From NCBI RefSeq assembly GCF_000225525.1, contig NZ_AGBF01000019.1, positions 1 through 64,000 of the forward strand: a stretch of 64,000 bases of DNA. Direction: 5' to 3'. Position numbers and translations under genes: made by a program. Origin of the DNA: Streptomyces zinciresistens K42. Its GTDB lineage: Bacteria; Actinomycetota; Actinomycetes; Streptomycetales; Streptomycetaceae. The notes below the pieces were generated by a model. That model did not search any database, had not been told where the DNA came from, and worked only from the letters and a program-made list of their open reading frames with translations. This document shows, piece by piece, positions 26,638 through 35,066 of the stretch; the stretch's first letter is position 1, and each line of letters begins with the position of its first letter.

Positions 26638-27906
26638 TTACGAGCGGGCGGTAGGCAGCCCGTAGCGGGCGGCCAGTCCCCTCATGCGCAGGACGCGCGC
26701 GTCCGGGCCGCTGCGAGTGGTCTCTGCCGGCTCGCTGCCGTCCGTGTCCGCGGGCGCGGGCTGCGGTGTGCTGGTCTCGCGAGTGGACTCACCCGGCTCG
26801 CCGTGCGCAGCATTCAGTTCGGGCGCCTTGATCCCGGCATCCTTCAGGTGCCGGGCCAGGTGCTTGTAGACCGCCTGGCGGTCCTCCTCGGGGATCGTGG
26901 TCCCGCCGCGGTCGCCGTTGAGGACGCCGATACCGGTGGTGCACGCGACTGTCGACGCCGCGCCCACGTTCCCGTCCATGTCGACAAAATGGTGGATGAA
27001 GCGGTAGCTGCTCTTCGCGTCGACAGCACCGACCGGATCCACCCAGGCGTGCGCCATCCGCAGCGCCGTCTCCTCGGCGGGGAGATCCGCCGAGTTCGCC
27101 GGACCGTCCCACGCCGAGTCGGAGGTCCCGGTGGAATGCGCGGGCAGCGCCCCGCGCTCCTCCGCCACCGCAGCCGTACGGGCGTCGCCCTCGGCCGCTG
27201 CGGACGCCTCGCCGGCCGGGGCCGTGCAGGAGTCGCCGGCCGCGCCAGCGCCGACCAGCTGCAGCAGGTCGCGCAGCTCCGGCCTGAACTTCGCCCGCTT
27301 CTCGATCGCGGCCGCGTCACCACGGCTCACGAGCGCCGACGCCACGGACGCGAGCTCCGCCTCCGTCTCCTCGTACGCAGGGAAGGTGACCGCCGAGACC
27401 TCGATCAGGCGGGCCTCGAGGATGCGCCGCACCTCGACGTCGACGGGCCCCTCGGACGTGTCGATGGTCTCGGTCGACCACTGGTCCTTCATCACATAGA
27501 ACCCGAAGGACATGCCGGTGATGTTGCCGTTGCGGACGTTCGCCTTCAGGTCCGTCACGTACGACAGCCCGGTGTCCAGGGCAGAGTCCACGGCCAGACC
27601 ACGGGCGTCCTCCGCCAGCGACAGCGTGCCGGCCGACACCCGGGAGACCACGTAGTACGAGTCGTGGTCGATCAGCATCCGGGCATCGCCCTCGGACAGC
27701 GTCTTGGTGAACGCGCCCGGGGCGATCTCCTCGTAGAACCCCCACCGCAGCGGATTCCCGATCGCCGTACGGGAGTCGAACACCGCCGCATAGCCCTTGA
27801 ACCGCTCGCCCGCGACCACGCCCTCGTCGGCGCGGATCACCACGTCCGCCGTCGAGAGAGGCAGGCGGCGGCGCTCCTCAGCCGTCGTCCTCGTCAGAGT
27901 CCTCAT
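26638..27906 (-). CDS. HK97-family prohead protease with C-terminal extension
   Basis: 422 aa. Residues ~20-190 match the caudoviral serine prohead protease: catalytic His in LMIDHDSYYVVSR and Ser in ITGMSFGFYVMKD. It processes scaffold/capsid during head maturation. The remaining ~200 residues are unusual: an Ala-rich linker and a domain (AWVDPVGAVDAKSSYRFIHH... YKHLARHLKDAG) found fused to proteases of some actinophages. The ATG overlaps the portal stop. Confidence 0.88.
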   Translation of the reverse strand: MRTLTRTTAEERRRLPLSTADVVIRADEGVVAGERFKGYAAVFDSRTAIGNPLRWGFYEEIAPGAFTKTLSEGDARMLIDHDSYYVVSRVSAGTLSLAEDARGLAVDSALDTGLSYVTDLKANVRNGNITGMSFGFYVMKDQWSTETIDTSEGPVDVEVRRILEARLIEVSAVTFPAYEETEAELASVASALVSRGDAAAIEKRAKFRPELRDLLQLVGAGAAGDSCTAPAGEASAAAEGDARTAAVAEERGALPAHSTGTSDSAWDGPANSADLPAEETALRMAHAWVDPVGAVDAKSSYRFIHHFVDMDGNVGAASTVACTTGIGVLNGDRGGTTIPEEDRQAVYKHLARHLKDAGIKAPELNAAHGEPGESTRETSTPQPAPADTDGSEPAETTRSGPDARVLRMRGLAARYGLPTARS

Positions 27907-29234
27907 CAGAAGCCTTCCTCGATCTCGTCCGGGCCCGCCAGCAGCCGCTGCGCCTCCGCCATCAGCGCGGCCGCCCGCGCCCTGTTCGCACTCGCCCCGG
28001 CCGGCTGGTCACCCTCCGGCGCCAGCGGGTTGGAACCCAGCGGAGCCATGTACATCGGCTGCAGATAGACGTCGCCTCCCGCGCCCTCGGGCAGCGGCGG
28101 CATCTCCTCGAGCGCCCGCACATCGTCGGCCGAGAAAGCGCCGACATCGCGCATCGCCCGGTAGAACGTCGCCCGCGCCTGCGAGTCGCCCCGCAGCAGC
28201 CCGCCCATCTGATAGTTCGCATACAGCGAGGGCGGCAGGAGCTCCTTGGTCACCCGCTGCTCGGTCGGCACCAGCCACGTCGGGTTCAGGTCGAAAGTGA
28301 TCCAGCCCTGCGCCTGCTGCTCCAGCCCGGTGCCCCAGCTGGTGGACTTCTCCGTGGACATCAGCAGGAACGGCGGCACGCCGAACATACGCGCGATCTC
28401 CACCACCTGGAACTGCCGGGACTCAAGGAACTGCGCGTCAGAGTTGGGCATCGCGATGGGCGTGTACGAGGCACCGCTGTCCAGGACAGCGATCTCATGA
28501 CTGTTACTGACCCCGGACAGCTTGGCCTTCCACCGCTCCTTCAGCCGGGCCGCCTGATCCGGCTCCAGGCGCTGCTCCGTCTGCAACACACCACCGACGA
28601 TGTTGCCGCTGCCGAACAGCCGCGCCGCGGACTTCTCCGCCGCCTGCGCCAGCCCGATCCCCTGAGACGCCAGCCGCACCGGCGAGCAGCCCGTCAGCCC
28701 GTCATAGCCGAGACCGGGGATATGCAGGATGTCGCGCGGAGTCAGGAAGTGCAGGACACCCCAGTCATCCGTCACGTAGAACCACTTGCCGGACGGGTTG
28801 GCGTCGTCCGGCTTCTCCCGCACCACCTGGACACGGTCCGAGGAGACCGGCCACAACTCCTTCACCTGCCCCGCCCCGGACCGCACCTTCTGGATGTAGG
28901 AGTTCCCCCACAGCACCCGGTACGTGTACGCGAACCGCCACAGCTCCACCGGCGTCAGGTCCGGATGCGGATCCTCCAGCAGCCCCGACTGCTCCTTCTC
29001 CCGCGTGCCCCGGCGGTACACGGGCAGCGGCAGCGCCGAGGAAACCCCCGCGATCAGCGACACCGCCCGCCACACCGGCGACGCACGCAGCGCAGTCGTC
29101 TCCGACACCGGCACCCCGGTGTCGGACTGCACCCCGCCGAGGAACTCGCTCAGCGCGGCGGAAGTGAGCGGCTGCGCCGGACTCTCCAGCCCCCTCTGCG
29201 TCCGCCCGCCGAAAAGCCCGAACAGCCCGCTCAC
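27906..29234 (-). CDS. Portal protein, HK97 family
   Basis: 442 aa. Contains the conserved SPVWRAVSLIAGVSSALPLP segment, LHIPGLGYDGLTGCSPVRLA and ARMFGVPPFLLMSTEKSTSW. Forms the dodecameric DNA channel at one capsid vertex. The GTG at 29234 overlaps the stop of a small membrane protein gene upstream. Confidence 0.92.
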   Translation of the reverse strand: MSGLFGLFGGRTQRGLESPAQPLTSAALSEFLGGVQSDTGVPVSETTALRASPVWRAVSLIAGVSSALPLPVYRRGTREKEQSGLLEDPHPDLTPVELWRFAYTYRVLWGNSYIQKVRSGAGQVKELWPVSSDRVQVVREKPDDANPSGKWFYVTDDWGVLHFLTPRDILHIPGLGYDGLTGCSPVRLASQGIGLAQAAEKSAARLFGSGNIVGGVLQTEQRLEPDQAARLKERWKAKLSGVSNSHEIAVLDSGASYTPIAMPNSDAQFLESRQFQVVEIARMFGVPPFLLMSTEKSTSWGTGLEQQAQGWITFDLNPTWLVPTEQRVTKELLPPSLYANYQMGGLLRGDSQARATFYRAMRDVGAFSADDVRALEEMPPLPEGAGGDVYLQPMYMAPLGSNPLAPEGDQPAGASANRARAAALMAEAQRLLAGPDEIEEGF

Positions 29235-29458
29235 TGCCGCTCACCCCCCGCCGCTTCCCCACCGGCCCGCACCCCTGCGGCACGCCTGTCAGCCGACGCA
29301 CGCTCACACGCCAGCACCCCCAGCACCCCGCCCGCCAGCAACGCCCCCGGCACACTCCAAAGCGCCAGCCCGGCGACGGCCACCAGCACGAACAGCACCT
29401 CAACCACCAGCAGCCACCGGCCCCCACGACCCTCCGGCCCAGCCGGCTCCCTCGTCAC
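29231..29458 (-). CDS. Small membrane protein between terminase and portal
   Basis: 75 aa with one long or two short hydrophobic helices (WLLVVEVLFVLVAVAGLALW, PGALLAGGVLGVLA). The GTG at 29458 overlaps the terminase stop and its own stop overlaps the portal start, so it is coupled on both sides. Membrane proteins are unusual in this position; function unknown. Confidence 0.7.
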   Translation of the reverse strand: MTREPAGPEGRGGRWLLVVEVLFVLVAVAGLALWSVPGALLAGGVLGVLACERASADRRAAGVRAGGEAAGGERQ

Positions 29459-31056
29459 CACAGGTTCGGCGCCCCTTCCGGCTCGACATCGTGGTACTGC
29501 TCCCAGCCCCACAGCGCGTACGTGGACGCCACCAGCGGAGACACATCCACACCGTCACCGCGCCGCGACCACAGCCACGCATCGCCCACCTGGCGCTTCG
29601 TAGCACCGGCCAGCGCCGTCGCCAGCGGCGCCTGGTCCAGGTGCCGCAGAGTGGCGGGCTGCGTGCCGGACTGGGTGCGGTCGTAGAACTGGCCGCACGC
29701 CTGAGTCAGTTCACGAACCTTCGGCGCCACGACCAGGTGATCCCGCCCCCGCGCCTTGAGACGCTTGCGCAGCTCCGCGGCCAGCGACCCTGCCGGGCCG
29801 CCCTCGTCGATCACCCACACACACGGTGACCACTTCTCGTCCCGCTCGGCCGCCCAGTCGATCACCCAGTCCGTGCCCGGGCGGTGCTGCACCACCTCGA
29901 CGTGCCGGCCGTCCTCACCGGCACGGCCGGCCACGCTGATCGCCGAGTGCGACCGCTCCGGCGTCGTGTCGATGGAGAACGCCACCGGGTCCGAGAGATC
30001 CGACTGCCGCACGCGCAGCGCCCGCCAGGCCGCCTCGTCGATGACCTGCCACGTCTCCTCGGCCTGCACCGGATAGTCGCCCACGCCGAGCCGCTCACGG
30101 TTGAACAGATCCGCCCGCATCGTCGCCAGCTCACGCCGTACCGCCTGCACCCGGATCCGGATCCCCAGCGCCGGATTCACCCGCTGCCACGTCCGCACCT
30201 CGCCACGGTCGTCATGCTCGGCACACACAATCCGACCGTCCTCGTCCCGCGGGCACTCCCGCGTGTGCAGCTCGGCGGACCACTCCAGGTACGTCAGGGA
30301 CTCGTCCGGCTCCTGACGATCCGCCAGCGCCCGCGCCCGCAGCAGCGCCAGCTGCTCGCTCTCCTCGCCGATACCGGCCGAGCACGTGTACACCAGCTGC
30401 GGGTTCCGGCGGGCCGACATGATCGGCAGCAGTGCGCCGATCGGAGCCGCCCGCAGCGACATCGCCTCGTCCATCACCACCAGGTCCCCAGAGAAGCCAC
30501 GCCCCGAGCTGCCGGTACGCGCCAGGAAGAGGATCCGCGCCCCGTTGTGGAACTCGAAGCCCTCTTCGCCGTGCGCGCGGACCACGCGCTTCACACGGCG
30601 GCTGAGGGCGTACGAGCCCTCGATCAGCTGGTCCAGCCGGCGGAAGGATTCCCGGGCGGTCTTGAACTCATGGGCGGTGTGGACAACCAGCTTGTCGCCG
30701 AACAGCATGACGCCGGCCAACTGCCGGGCCTCGAGGTAGCCGCCCTTGCCGTTCTGCCTGGTGACGTTCTGGACGACCTCGAAAGAGGTCCACCGTCCCT
30801 CGTGGTCCTCGGCCAGCGAGTGGTGCAGGCCGAGCTGCTGCCACGGATCGAGGTGCAGCCCGGCGTCGGCGGCGAGCTCGACGGCCTCCTGGCCGGACGG
30901 GGAGCGGAACTCCAGCGCGGCCTGGTCCTCGGCGCCGCTCCAACGCCCGGTCTCGATGCGCCGGTAGTGCGGGGTGGAGATGATCCGCGGGCTCTGGCAG
31001 CCGATGGGGTCAGCGTGGTTACGCGCTGTGGCGGGGGCGGCGAGCGGCGAGTTCAT
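29455..31056 (-). CDS. Terminase large subunit
   Basis: 533 aa DNA-packaging motor. ATPase: deviant Walker A in TRQNGKGG (residues ~99-106) and Walker B LVVMDEA (192-198). RNase-H-like nuclease acidic residues in FSIDTTPERS and CVWVIDEGGP. The ATG at 31056 is used; upstream sequence in frame is non-coding and overlaps the small-subunit gene by 38 bp. Acts at the portal to pump and cut DNA. Confidence 0.93.
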   Translation of the reverse strand: MNSPLAAPATARNHADPIGCQSPRIISTPHYRRIETGRWSGAEDQAALEFRSPSGQEAVELAADAGLHLDPWQQLGLHHSLAEDHEGRWTSFEVVQNVTRQNGKGGYLEARQLAGVMLFGDKLVVHTAHEFKTARESFRRLDQLIEGSYALSRRVKRVVRAHGEEGFEFHNGARILFLARTGSSGRGFSGDLVVMDEAMSLRAAPIGALLPIMSARRNPQLVYTCSAGIGEESEQLALLRARALADRQEPDESLTYLEWSAELHTRECPRDEDGRIVCAEHDDRGEVRTWQRVNPALGIRIRVQAVRRELATMRADLFNRERLGVGDYPVQAEETWQVIDEAAWRALRVRQSDLSDPVAFSIDTTPERSHSAISVAGRAGEDGRHVEVVQHRPGTDWVIDWAAERDEKWSPCVWVIDEGGPAGSLAAELRKRLKARGRDHLVVAPKVRELTQACGQFYDRTQSGTQPATLRHLDQAPLATALAGATKRQVGDAWLWSRRGDGVDVSPLVASTYALWGWEQYHDVEPEGAPNLW

Positions 31057-31300
31057 CGATCTTGTCCCCCCTGTTCTTCGGAGGGGCCAGCGCTCGCACT
31101 GTGTGCATGGCCTGGCGGAGCTCGCGGGCTGCTGCGGCGATCTCCTTGGGGTCCACGGCCGAGTCCATGATCCTGGCGAGTCGCAGGGCGGCGGCGGCCG
31201 AGGCGTTCGTCTCGGGGGATACGCCGAGGTCATCGAGTTCGGTCTTGGTCGCCTTGGCGACGGCTCCGGCACGGACACGCTTGGGCCCGGACTCGGCCAT
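31019..31300 (-). CDS. Putative terminase small subunit
   Basis: 93 aa, highly helical and basic (ALRLARIMDSAVDPKEIAAA, ARELRQAMHTVRAL). The ATG at 31300 follows GGAGGTGATC. Directly upstream of and overlapping the large subunit gene, the standard place for the DNA-recognition subunit. Assigned by position and composition. Confidence 0.7.
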   Translation of the reverse strand: MAESGPKRVRAGAVAKATKTELDDLGVSPETNASAAAALRLARIMDSAVDPKEIAAAARELRQAMHTVRALAPPKNRGDKIDELAARRPRHSA

Positions 31301-31601
31301 GATCACCTCCGGCCCGGCGGGGTGTCACCGAGGGTGACGACAGTCGGTCATGACGGAGAGTAACGACCCGCCGGTCGTGATCATGGTCCACTAAATGGGC
31401 CGAACTCGGTTCGCGGTGATTAGCGATCGGCTCGGGGAGAGAGCCGGGGGACAAAGGGATTTTGGGTCGCCCGCTCGCCTCTGAACTTTCGATCCGCTCC
31501 CTCCCGTCGACCGCGCCAGCGATCACGAACGGGCCGCGCGTGCCCGCCTCAGCATCGCTCGGCGTCGCCCTGTGTGACCAGGGCGCAGTAGTGACGGAGG
31601 G
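31301..31601. other. Non-coding region upstream of terminase: candidate packaging site
   Basis: 301 bp without a gene between the small terminase gene and the P-loop gene. It contains a short inverted repeat (GTCACC...GGTGAC, 31322-31336) and several GATC-type repeats. Phages with an HNH gene beside terminase usually package from cos sites in this interval; the ends cannot be identified by eye. Confidence 0.35.
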
Positions 31602-32042
31602 CTACCAGTCCCGGGAGGACTGGGCGGTGACCGGCTGTGCCTGGCCGCCGCGGTGCTGCCGGTACCAGCGGGTGACCACACGGTTCATCGCGCTCGATCG
31701 CATCGCGCTCACGCGCTCACGCACCACTTGCTCGCCAGGGTCGACGGTGATGATCTCCGCACCGACGCTCCGGTAGCGGGCGCGCCAGGTGTCGCTGGGC
31801 ATCGTGTGGGTCAGGTAGACGTCGACGGCATCGAGGTGCTTGAGCGCCTCGTCGATGGCGGCGTAGCGGGCGCGCAGCGCGATCTTGCTGGCGATGGCGT
31901 CGTGGTTCCACTGGGGTGCGCCGGGGCCGGTGAGTGCGCGTGCGATGAGGTCGAGGTCGATGACGATGTCGTTCGCCTTGGCGCGGGCCTCGATCCAGCT
32001 GGACTTGCCCGCGGCCGGCGGGCCGGTGACGACGTAGAGCAT
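31602..32042 (-). CDS. P-loop kinase-like AAA protein
   Basis: 146 aa. Walker A is TGPPAAGKSSW (residues 6-16); D30-L-D motif VIDLDLIARALTG; C-terminal arginine-rich lid (RERVSAMRSSAMNRVVTRWY). Resembles small polynucleotide/nucleoside kinase-like ATPases encoded by phages. Could act in DNA end processing near terminase; substrate unknown. Confidence 0.8.
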   Translation of the reverse strand: MLYVVTGPPAAGKSSWIEARAKANDIVIDLDLIARALTGPGAPQWNHDAIASKIALRARYAAIDEALKHLDAVDVYLTHTMPSDTWRARYRSVGAEIITVDPGEQVVRERVSAMRSSAMNRVVTRWYRQHRGGQAQPVTAQSSRDW

Positions 32043-32048
32043 GGTGGG

Positions 32049-32249
32049 TCACCGGCCGTCGGCCGGTCCGTCCTCGGGGTGGATGGGCTGGGGCGGCAGG
32101 GAGTGCCGGTCGCTGAGGTGTGCGTGCACGGGTGCCATGTTGATGCCGACGACCATGCGCTTCATCTCCAGGCGCAGGTGGGCGTCGAGGGTGATCTCTT
32201 CGCCGCAGTCCGGGCAGCGGGTGTGGCAGCTGAGCTGGCCGGTGGCCAT
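32049..32249 (-). CDS. Small zinc-ribbon-like protein
   Basis: 66 aa with CHTRCPDCGEEI (C-x3-C-x2-C) and a later His-rich segment. The ATG at 32249 is chosen because the upstream in-frame ATG (32264) overlaps the ribosome site GGAGGTGG. Between the P-loop and DUF6221-type genes; function unknown. Confidence 0.65.
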   Translation of the reverse strand: MATGQLSCHTRCPDCGEEITLDAHLRLEMKRMVVGINMAPVHAHLSDRHSLPPQPIHPEDGPADGR

Positions 32250-32330
32250 GGTCACCACCTCCATCAGGTCAAGGGCAGCGGTGGGTTGGAGCGTGGTGGT
32301 TCTCGAACGTCGTGCGGTCCTGGTCGTAGG

Positions 32331-33143
32331 TCACGGCCGCCACTCCTCTTGATAGCCCTCCCGGGCCGCGTGCGGCAGGGCGAGCAGCCGGAGGGTCCGG
32401 CATGGGTACGGCTGGGGGTTGCTGCCGCCGTGGGTGGGGTAGCCCCACTGGCCGTCTACGCAGGTGCCGCAGGCGCCGTCGTTGACGTCCTGGTGTTCGT
32501 CGAGGAGCGCACGTCGCCCTTCGATCTCGGCGAGGACCTGCTCGGGTACGCCGCAGGCGCCGGGCTCACGGTCTGGGTACAGCACGTCGGGGACTGCTTC
32601 GCAGTCCTTGGTGTGCCACTGGGTGAACGGGTGGCGCTGGCGTTCGGCCTCGGCGGTGAGGATGGTTTCGAGGAAGGTGACGATGCTGGGGCGCATCAGC
32701 GTCTCCGGGGGCAGCTGGCAGCCAGGGCAGGGCGCCGGGTAGTCGCAGGCGAGAGGCCAGAGGCAGCCTGTGCCCACGTGGAAGAGGACGGACGTGCCGT
32801 TGTGGAAGTCGATCCGCTCGCCACCGTAGGCGCGTGACACGCGCTCCACGAAGCGATCGCCCTCGTAGGCCCGGGCGAAGAGGGCGAACCCGGCGCGGAG
32901 CTCCTGGCGGTTCGGGAAGCGCAGCACGCGCTCCACGTTGCTGCGGGCGGGGCGCAGCAGCGTGTGGTTGCCGGTGATGATCGCAGCGGCTACGGAGTCC
33001 GGGGCGTGGCCGTCTTTGAGCAGGGCTGCTGCTTTGGCGATGAACTGTTCGGCGGTCGTGGTGCCCTGCTGAGGTGGGTCCTGATGGCGTGCAGCCTCAG
33101 CGGCGGAGAGGGTCTGAAGGGAGGCGACGAGGCTGGGGAGCAT
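32331..33143 (-). CDS. DUF6221-like protein with an internal terminase-like segment
   Basis: 270 aa. The C-terminal part (EQVLAEIEGRRALLDEHQDV, CGTCVDG, YPCRTLRLLALPHA, GYQEEWRP) follows the DUF6221 pattern common in Streptomyces. Residues ~79-126 (RVSRAYGGERIDFHNGTSVL) align closely with residues 135-182 of this phage's own terminase large subunit. Good ribosome site GGAGGTGGTG; overlaps the HNH stop (TGATG). Function unknown. Confidence 0.72.
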   Translation of the reverse strand: MLPSLVASLQTLSAAEAARHQDPPQQGTTTAEQFIAKAAALLKDGHAPDSVAAAIITGNHTLLRPARSNVERVLRFPNRQELRAGFALFARAYEGDRFVERVSRAYGGERIDFHNGTSVLFHVGTGCLWPLACDYPAPCPGCQLPPETLMRPSIVTFLETILTAEAERQRHPFTQWHTKDCEAVPDVLYPDREPGACGVPEQVLAEIEGRRALLDEHQDVNDGACGTCVDGQWGYPTHGGSNPQPYPCRTLRLLALPHAAREGYQEEWRP

Positions 33144-33439
33144 CACCACCTCCGTGAGGCGCGGATGGGCTGGCGTTTGGCGTCGGTGCGGTTGCCGCGC
33201 TGTGAGTTGCAACGCCGGTGTGCGGAGCGGGCGTTCGCCTTGTCCAGGAGGTCGCCGCCCTTCGACAGAGGCTGGGCGTGGTCGAGGGTGAAGGCGTCGC
33301 GGTGGCGTTGTGCGGCGGGGCCTGTGATGTCGTAGCGGATCGCGCCGCCGCACCACCAGCAGGGCAGGAGCAGGGCGCGTTGCTGGGCGCAGAGACGGCG
33401 GTAGGGGCGGCCGTTGCGCGGGTTGCGTGGTGTGCTCAT
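33143..33439 (-). CDS. HNH endonuclease
   Basis: 98 aa, single HNH domain: CWWCGG, DHAQPLSKGGD (D/H), NARSAHRRCNSQRG. HNH proteins beside terminase are needed for cos cleavage/packaging in several long-tailed phages. Its ATG overlaps the upstream stop (ATGA at 33436-33439). Confidence 0.88.
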   Translation of the reverse strand: MSTPRNPRNGRPYRRLCAQQRALLLPCWWCGGAIRYDITGPAAQRHRDAFTLDHAQPLSKGGDLLDKANARSAHRRCNSQRGNRTDAKRQPIRASRRW

Positions 33440-33813
33440 GGGGTGCCTGGCTGGCGCTGTGTGTGTACGCGGCGGGCGAGCGTCTGGGTGACGTCGTTGG
33501 GGTCGAGCTGGACGGTCAGGTCGTACGCGGTGGGGGCGGTGTCGGTTCCGTCGGGGCTGGTGGCGAGGGCTGTGCTGACGCGGGCCCACATCTCGGCGAG
33601 GCGGCCGGCTTGGTTGCTGCGGGTGTTGTGGTGTTGTGCGCGCTGGCGGGCTTCGGCGACGGCTGTGCGCATGTAGTCGTTGTCGGCGCGTTCGTCGGCG
33701 TACTTGGTTTCGGTGAGGGCCTGGTCGTGCTGCTCCTGGGCGGTGCGGGCGTGTTCGAAGGCGTGCTGCTGGGCGAGGCGGAGGGCGGTGGTGCGGTTGA
33801 AGGTGTCGGGCAC
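33436..33813 (-). CDS. Hypothetical helical protein at the start of the late operon
   Basis: 125 aa, rich in Gln/Arg/Ala helix (LAQQHAFEHARTAQEQHDQA). The GTG at 33813 has AGGAG seven bases upstream; a longer reading to 33990 is unlikely because it runs through a terminator hairpin. First gene of the late block. Confidence 0.6.
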   Translation of the reverse strand: MPDTFNRTTALRLAQQHAFEHARTAQEQHDQALTETKYADERADNDYMRTAVAEARQRAQHHNTRSNQAGRLAEMWARVSTALATSPDGTDTAPTAYDLTVQLDPNDVTQTLARRVHTQRQPGTP

Positions 33814-33926
33814 GGTGGGCTCCTGGTGGCGGGTGGGTGCGCCCGCCGCACGGTGCCGGCGCTCCCCAACCCCCCGGAGGTGAGTGCCGGTGTGAGCGGC
33901 TTGTGCGGCGGGCGCGGGCACGACGA

Positions 33927-33956
33927 AGGCCCCGGATCTCGCCGTTTCCGGGGCCT
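33927..33956 (-). terminator. Terminator before the late operon
   Basis: AGGCCCCGG/CCGGGGCCT stem with a 12-nt loop between the MerR-like gene and the late genes. It separates right-half transcription from the late block; the late promoter probably lies in 33814-33926. Confidence 0.65.
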
Positions 33957-34029
33957 GCGTGGTGCGTTGTGGGTGTCCGTTTTTGGACATGGTTGTGCGG
34001 GAAGATCGTGGCGCATGGATCGTTGCACG

Positions 34030-34257
34030 TCAAGTGGGGTTTGCCGGGTGGCGTCGCTGGCCTGGTCGGGTGGGCTTGGCGGCGGCGTGGGCGGTGGTGA
34101 CGGCGTCGAGGAGGTAGAGGGGGTGGCGGGTGCTGCCGGCGGTGCGGTGGAGGAGGCCGCGGCGGACCCAGTCGCGGATGGTCGCGGGCTTCACGCCGCA
34201 GGCGTGCGCGGCGAGTTCGGTGGTGAGGTAGCCGGGCGGGATGGACGTGTAGCGCAT
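34030..34257 (-). CDS. MerR/excisionase-type DNA-binding protein
   Basis: 75 aa, single winged HTH: LTTELAAHACGVKPATIRDW, VRRGLLHRTAGS, PLYLLDAVTTAHA. Binds DNA as a small accessory regulator; placed just before the late operon, so a late-gene activator or packaging accessory role is possible. Target unknown. Confidence 0.7.
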   Translation of the reverse strand: MRYTSIPPGYLTTELAAHACGVKPATIRDWVRRGLLHRTAGSTRHPLYLLDAVTTAHAAAKPTRPGQRRHPANPT

Positions 34258-34340
34258 GCGGCCTATGGTGCCGCACGGTGTTCGGGGTGGCCGGACGGTG
34301 CGCTGGCCGAACCGAGTTGAGGCGCAAGCGGGCGGCGATG

Positions 34341-34757
34341 CTAGTTCCGCAGGCCGTCCAGCATCTTCAGCCTGTCGAACTGCCCGCCGTCGCCGGTCCA
34401 TCCCAGGCCGTCGATGGTCTTGGCCATCAGCAGGTCGGTGTAGTCGTCGTCCGAGAGTGGCTCGCAGGCCCCCGGCCGGGTCTTCCCGGCCTCCTTGGTC
34501 TTGTTCTCCACAGTGTCGGCCGCGTCCTTGGCTATGCGCTCGTACCCCGTGCGGACCATGGCGGCGAGAGTCTTGTCGAGCGCGTCGGTGCGCTCCTTCG
34601 CCTCGCTGACGGTCGGCTTGTCCGCGGGGTTGCCCCCGGTCTGCTCGGTGAGCGCGGTGGCGCAGTCCTTGGCTTTCTCGTCGTAGGGCTTCGAGCAGCC
34701 GACCGCGGTCCCGGCGAGGAGCAGGCAGGCGGTGAGCAGGATGGTGGTGCGGCGCAT
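34341..34757 (-). CDS. Prophage-encoded lipoprotein
   Basis: 138 aa. Signal peptide MRRTTILLTACLLLAGTAVG with lipobox AVGC, mature charged helical domain with a C-terminal FDRLKMLDGLRN. The ATG at 34757 follows GGGGGAA. Secreted phage lipoproteins often block superinfection or alter the envelope of the lysogen; that role is inferred. Confidence 0.78.
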   Translation of the reverse strand: MRRTTILLTACLLLAGTAVGCSKPYDEKAKDCATALTEQTGGNPADKPTVSEAKERTDALDKTLAAMVRTGYERIAKDAADTVENKTKEAGKTRPGACEPLSDDDYTDLLMAKTIDGLGWTGDGGQFDRLKMLDGLRN

Positions 34758-34855
34758 GGTTTCCCCCAGGGTGTGCGGTCTGTCGGCATCATCCATCTGT
34801 GTGCGCAGTCGGCGGAGGGGGTGTGTCTGAGTTGTGACGTCAGGCGGCGGGCGGC

Positions 34856-34892
34856 AGGCCCCGCCGCGTCGGGGGTTTGCGCGGCGGGGCCT
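34856..34892 (-). terminator. Terminator at the end of the spd-like operon
   Basis: Perfect 13-bp stem AGGCCCCGCCGCG/CGCGGCGGGGCCT with an 11-nt loop, 20 bp beyond the last small gene (34913). Confidence 0.75.
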
Positions 34893-34912
34893 GGTCTTCA
34901 GTGTGGCAGTGG

Positions 34913-35020
34913 TCAGGTGCAGGGGAAGTGGCTCGGCGGGAAGTGGCCGGCGCAGTGGGTGCAGTAGTCCAGGGGTGGCTGGGTGTAGCGGGTGACGGTG
35001 GCGCGCAGTCGGGTGATCAT
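34913..35020 (-). CDS. 35-aa peptide at the end of the spd-like block
   Basis: MITRLRATVTRYTQPPLDYC then a CTHC/FPCT ending; a tiny basic protein with three cysteines. AGGA lies upstream of the ATG at 35020. Peptides of this size end spd operons in some Streptomyces plasmids, but coding status is not proven. Confidence 0.45.
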   Translation of the reverse strand: MITRLRATVTRYTQPPLDYCTHCAGHFPPSHFPCT

Positions 35021-35066
35021 GTGGGTTCCTGTCTTGCGTGGTCGGGATGGGACGTGGGGCGGGGGG

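Noticed and set aside
33427..34320. Plus-strand Gly/Val-rich frame near the HNH gene
   Set aside because: Shadow of the minus-strand genes and intergenic hairpin; composition not protein-like.
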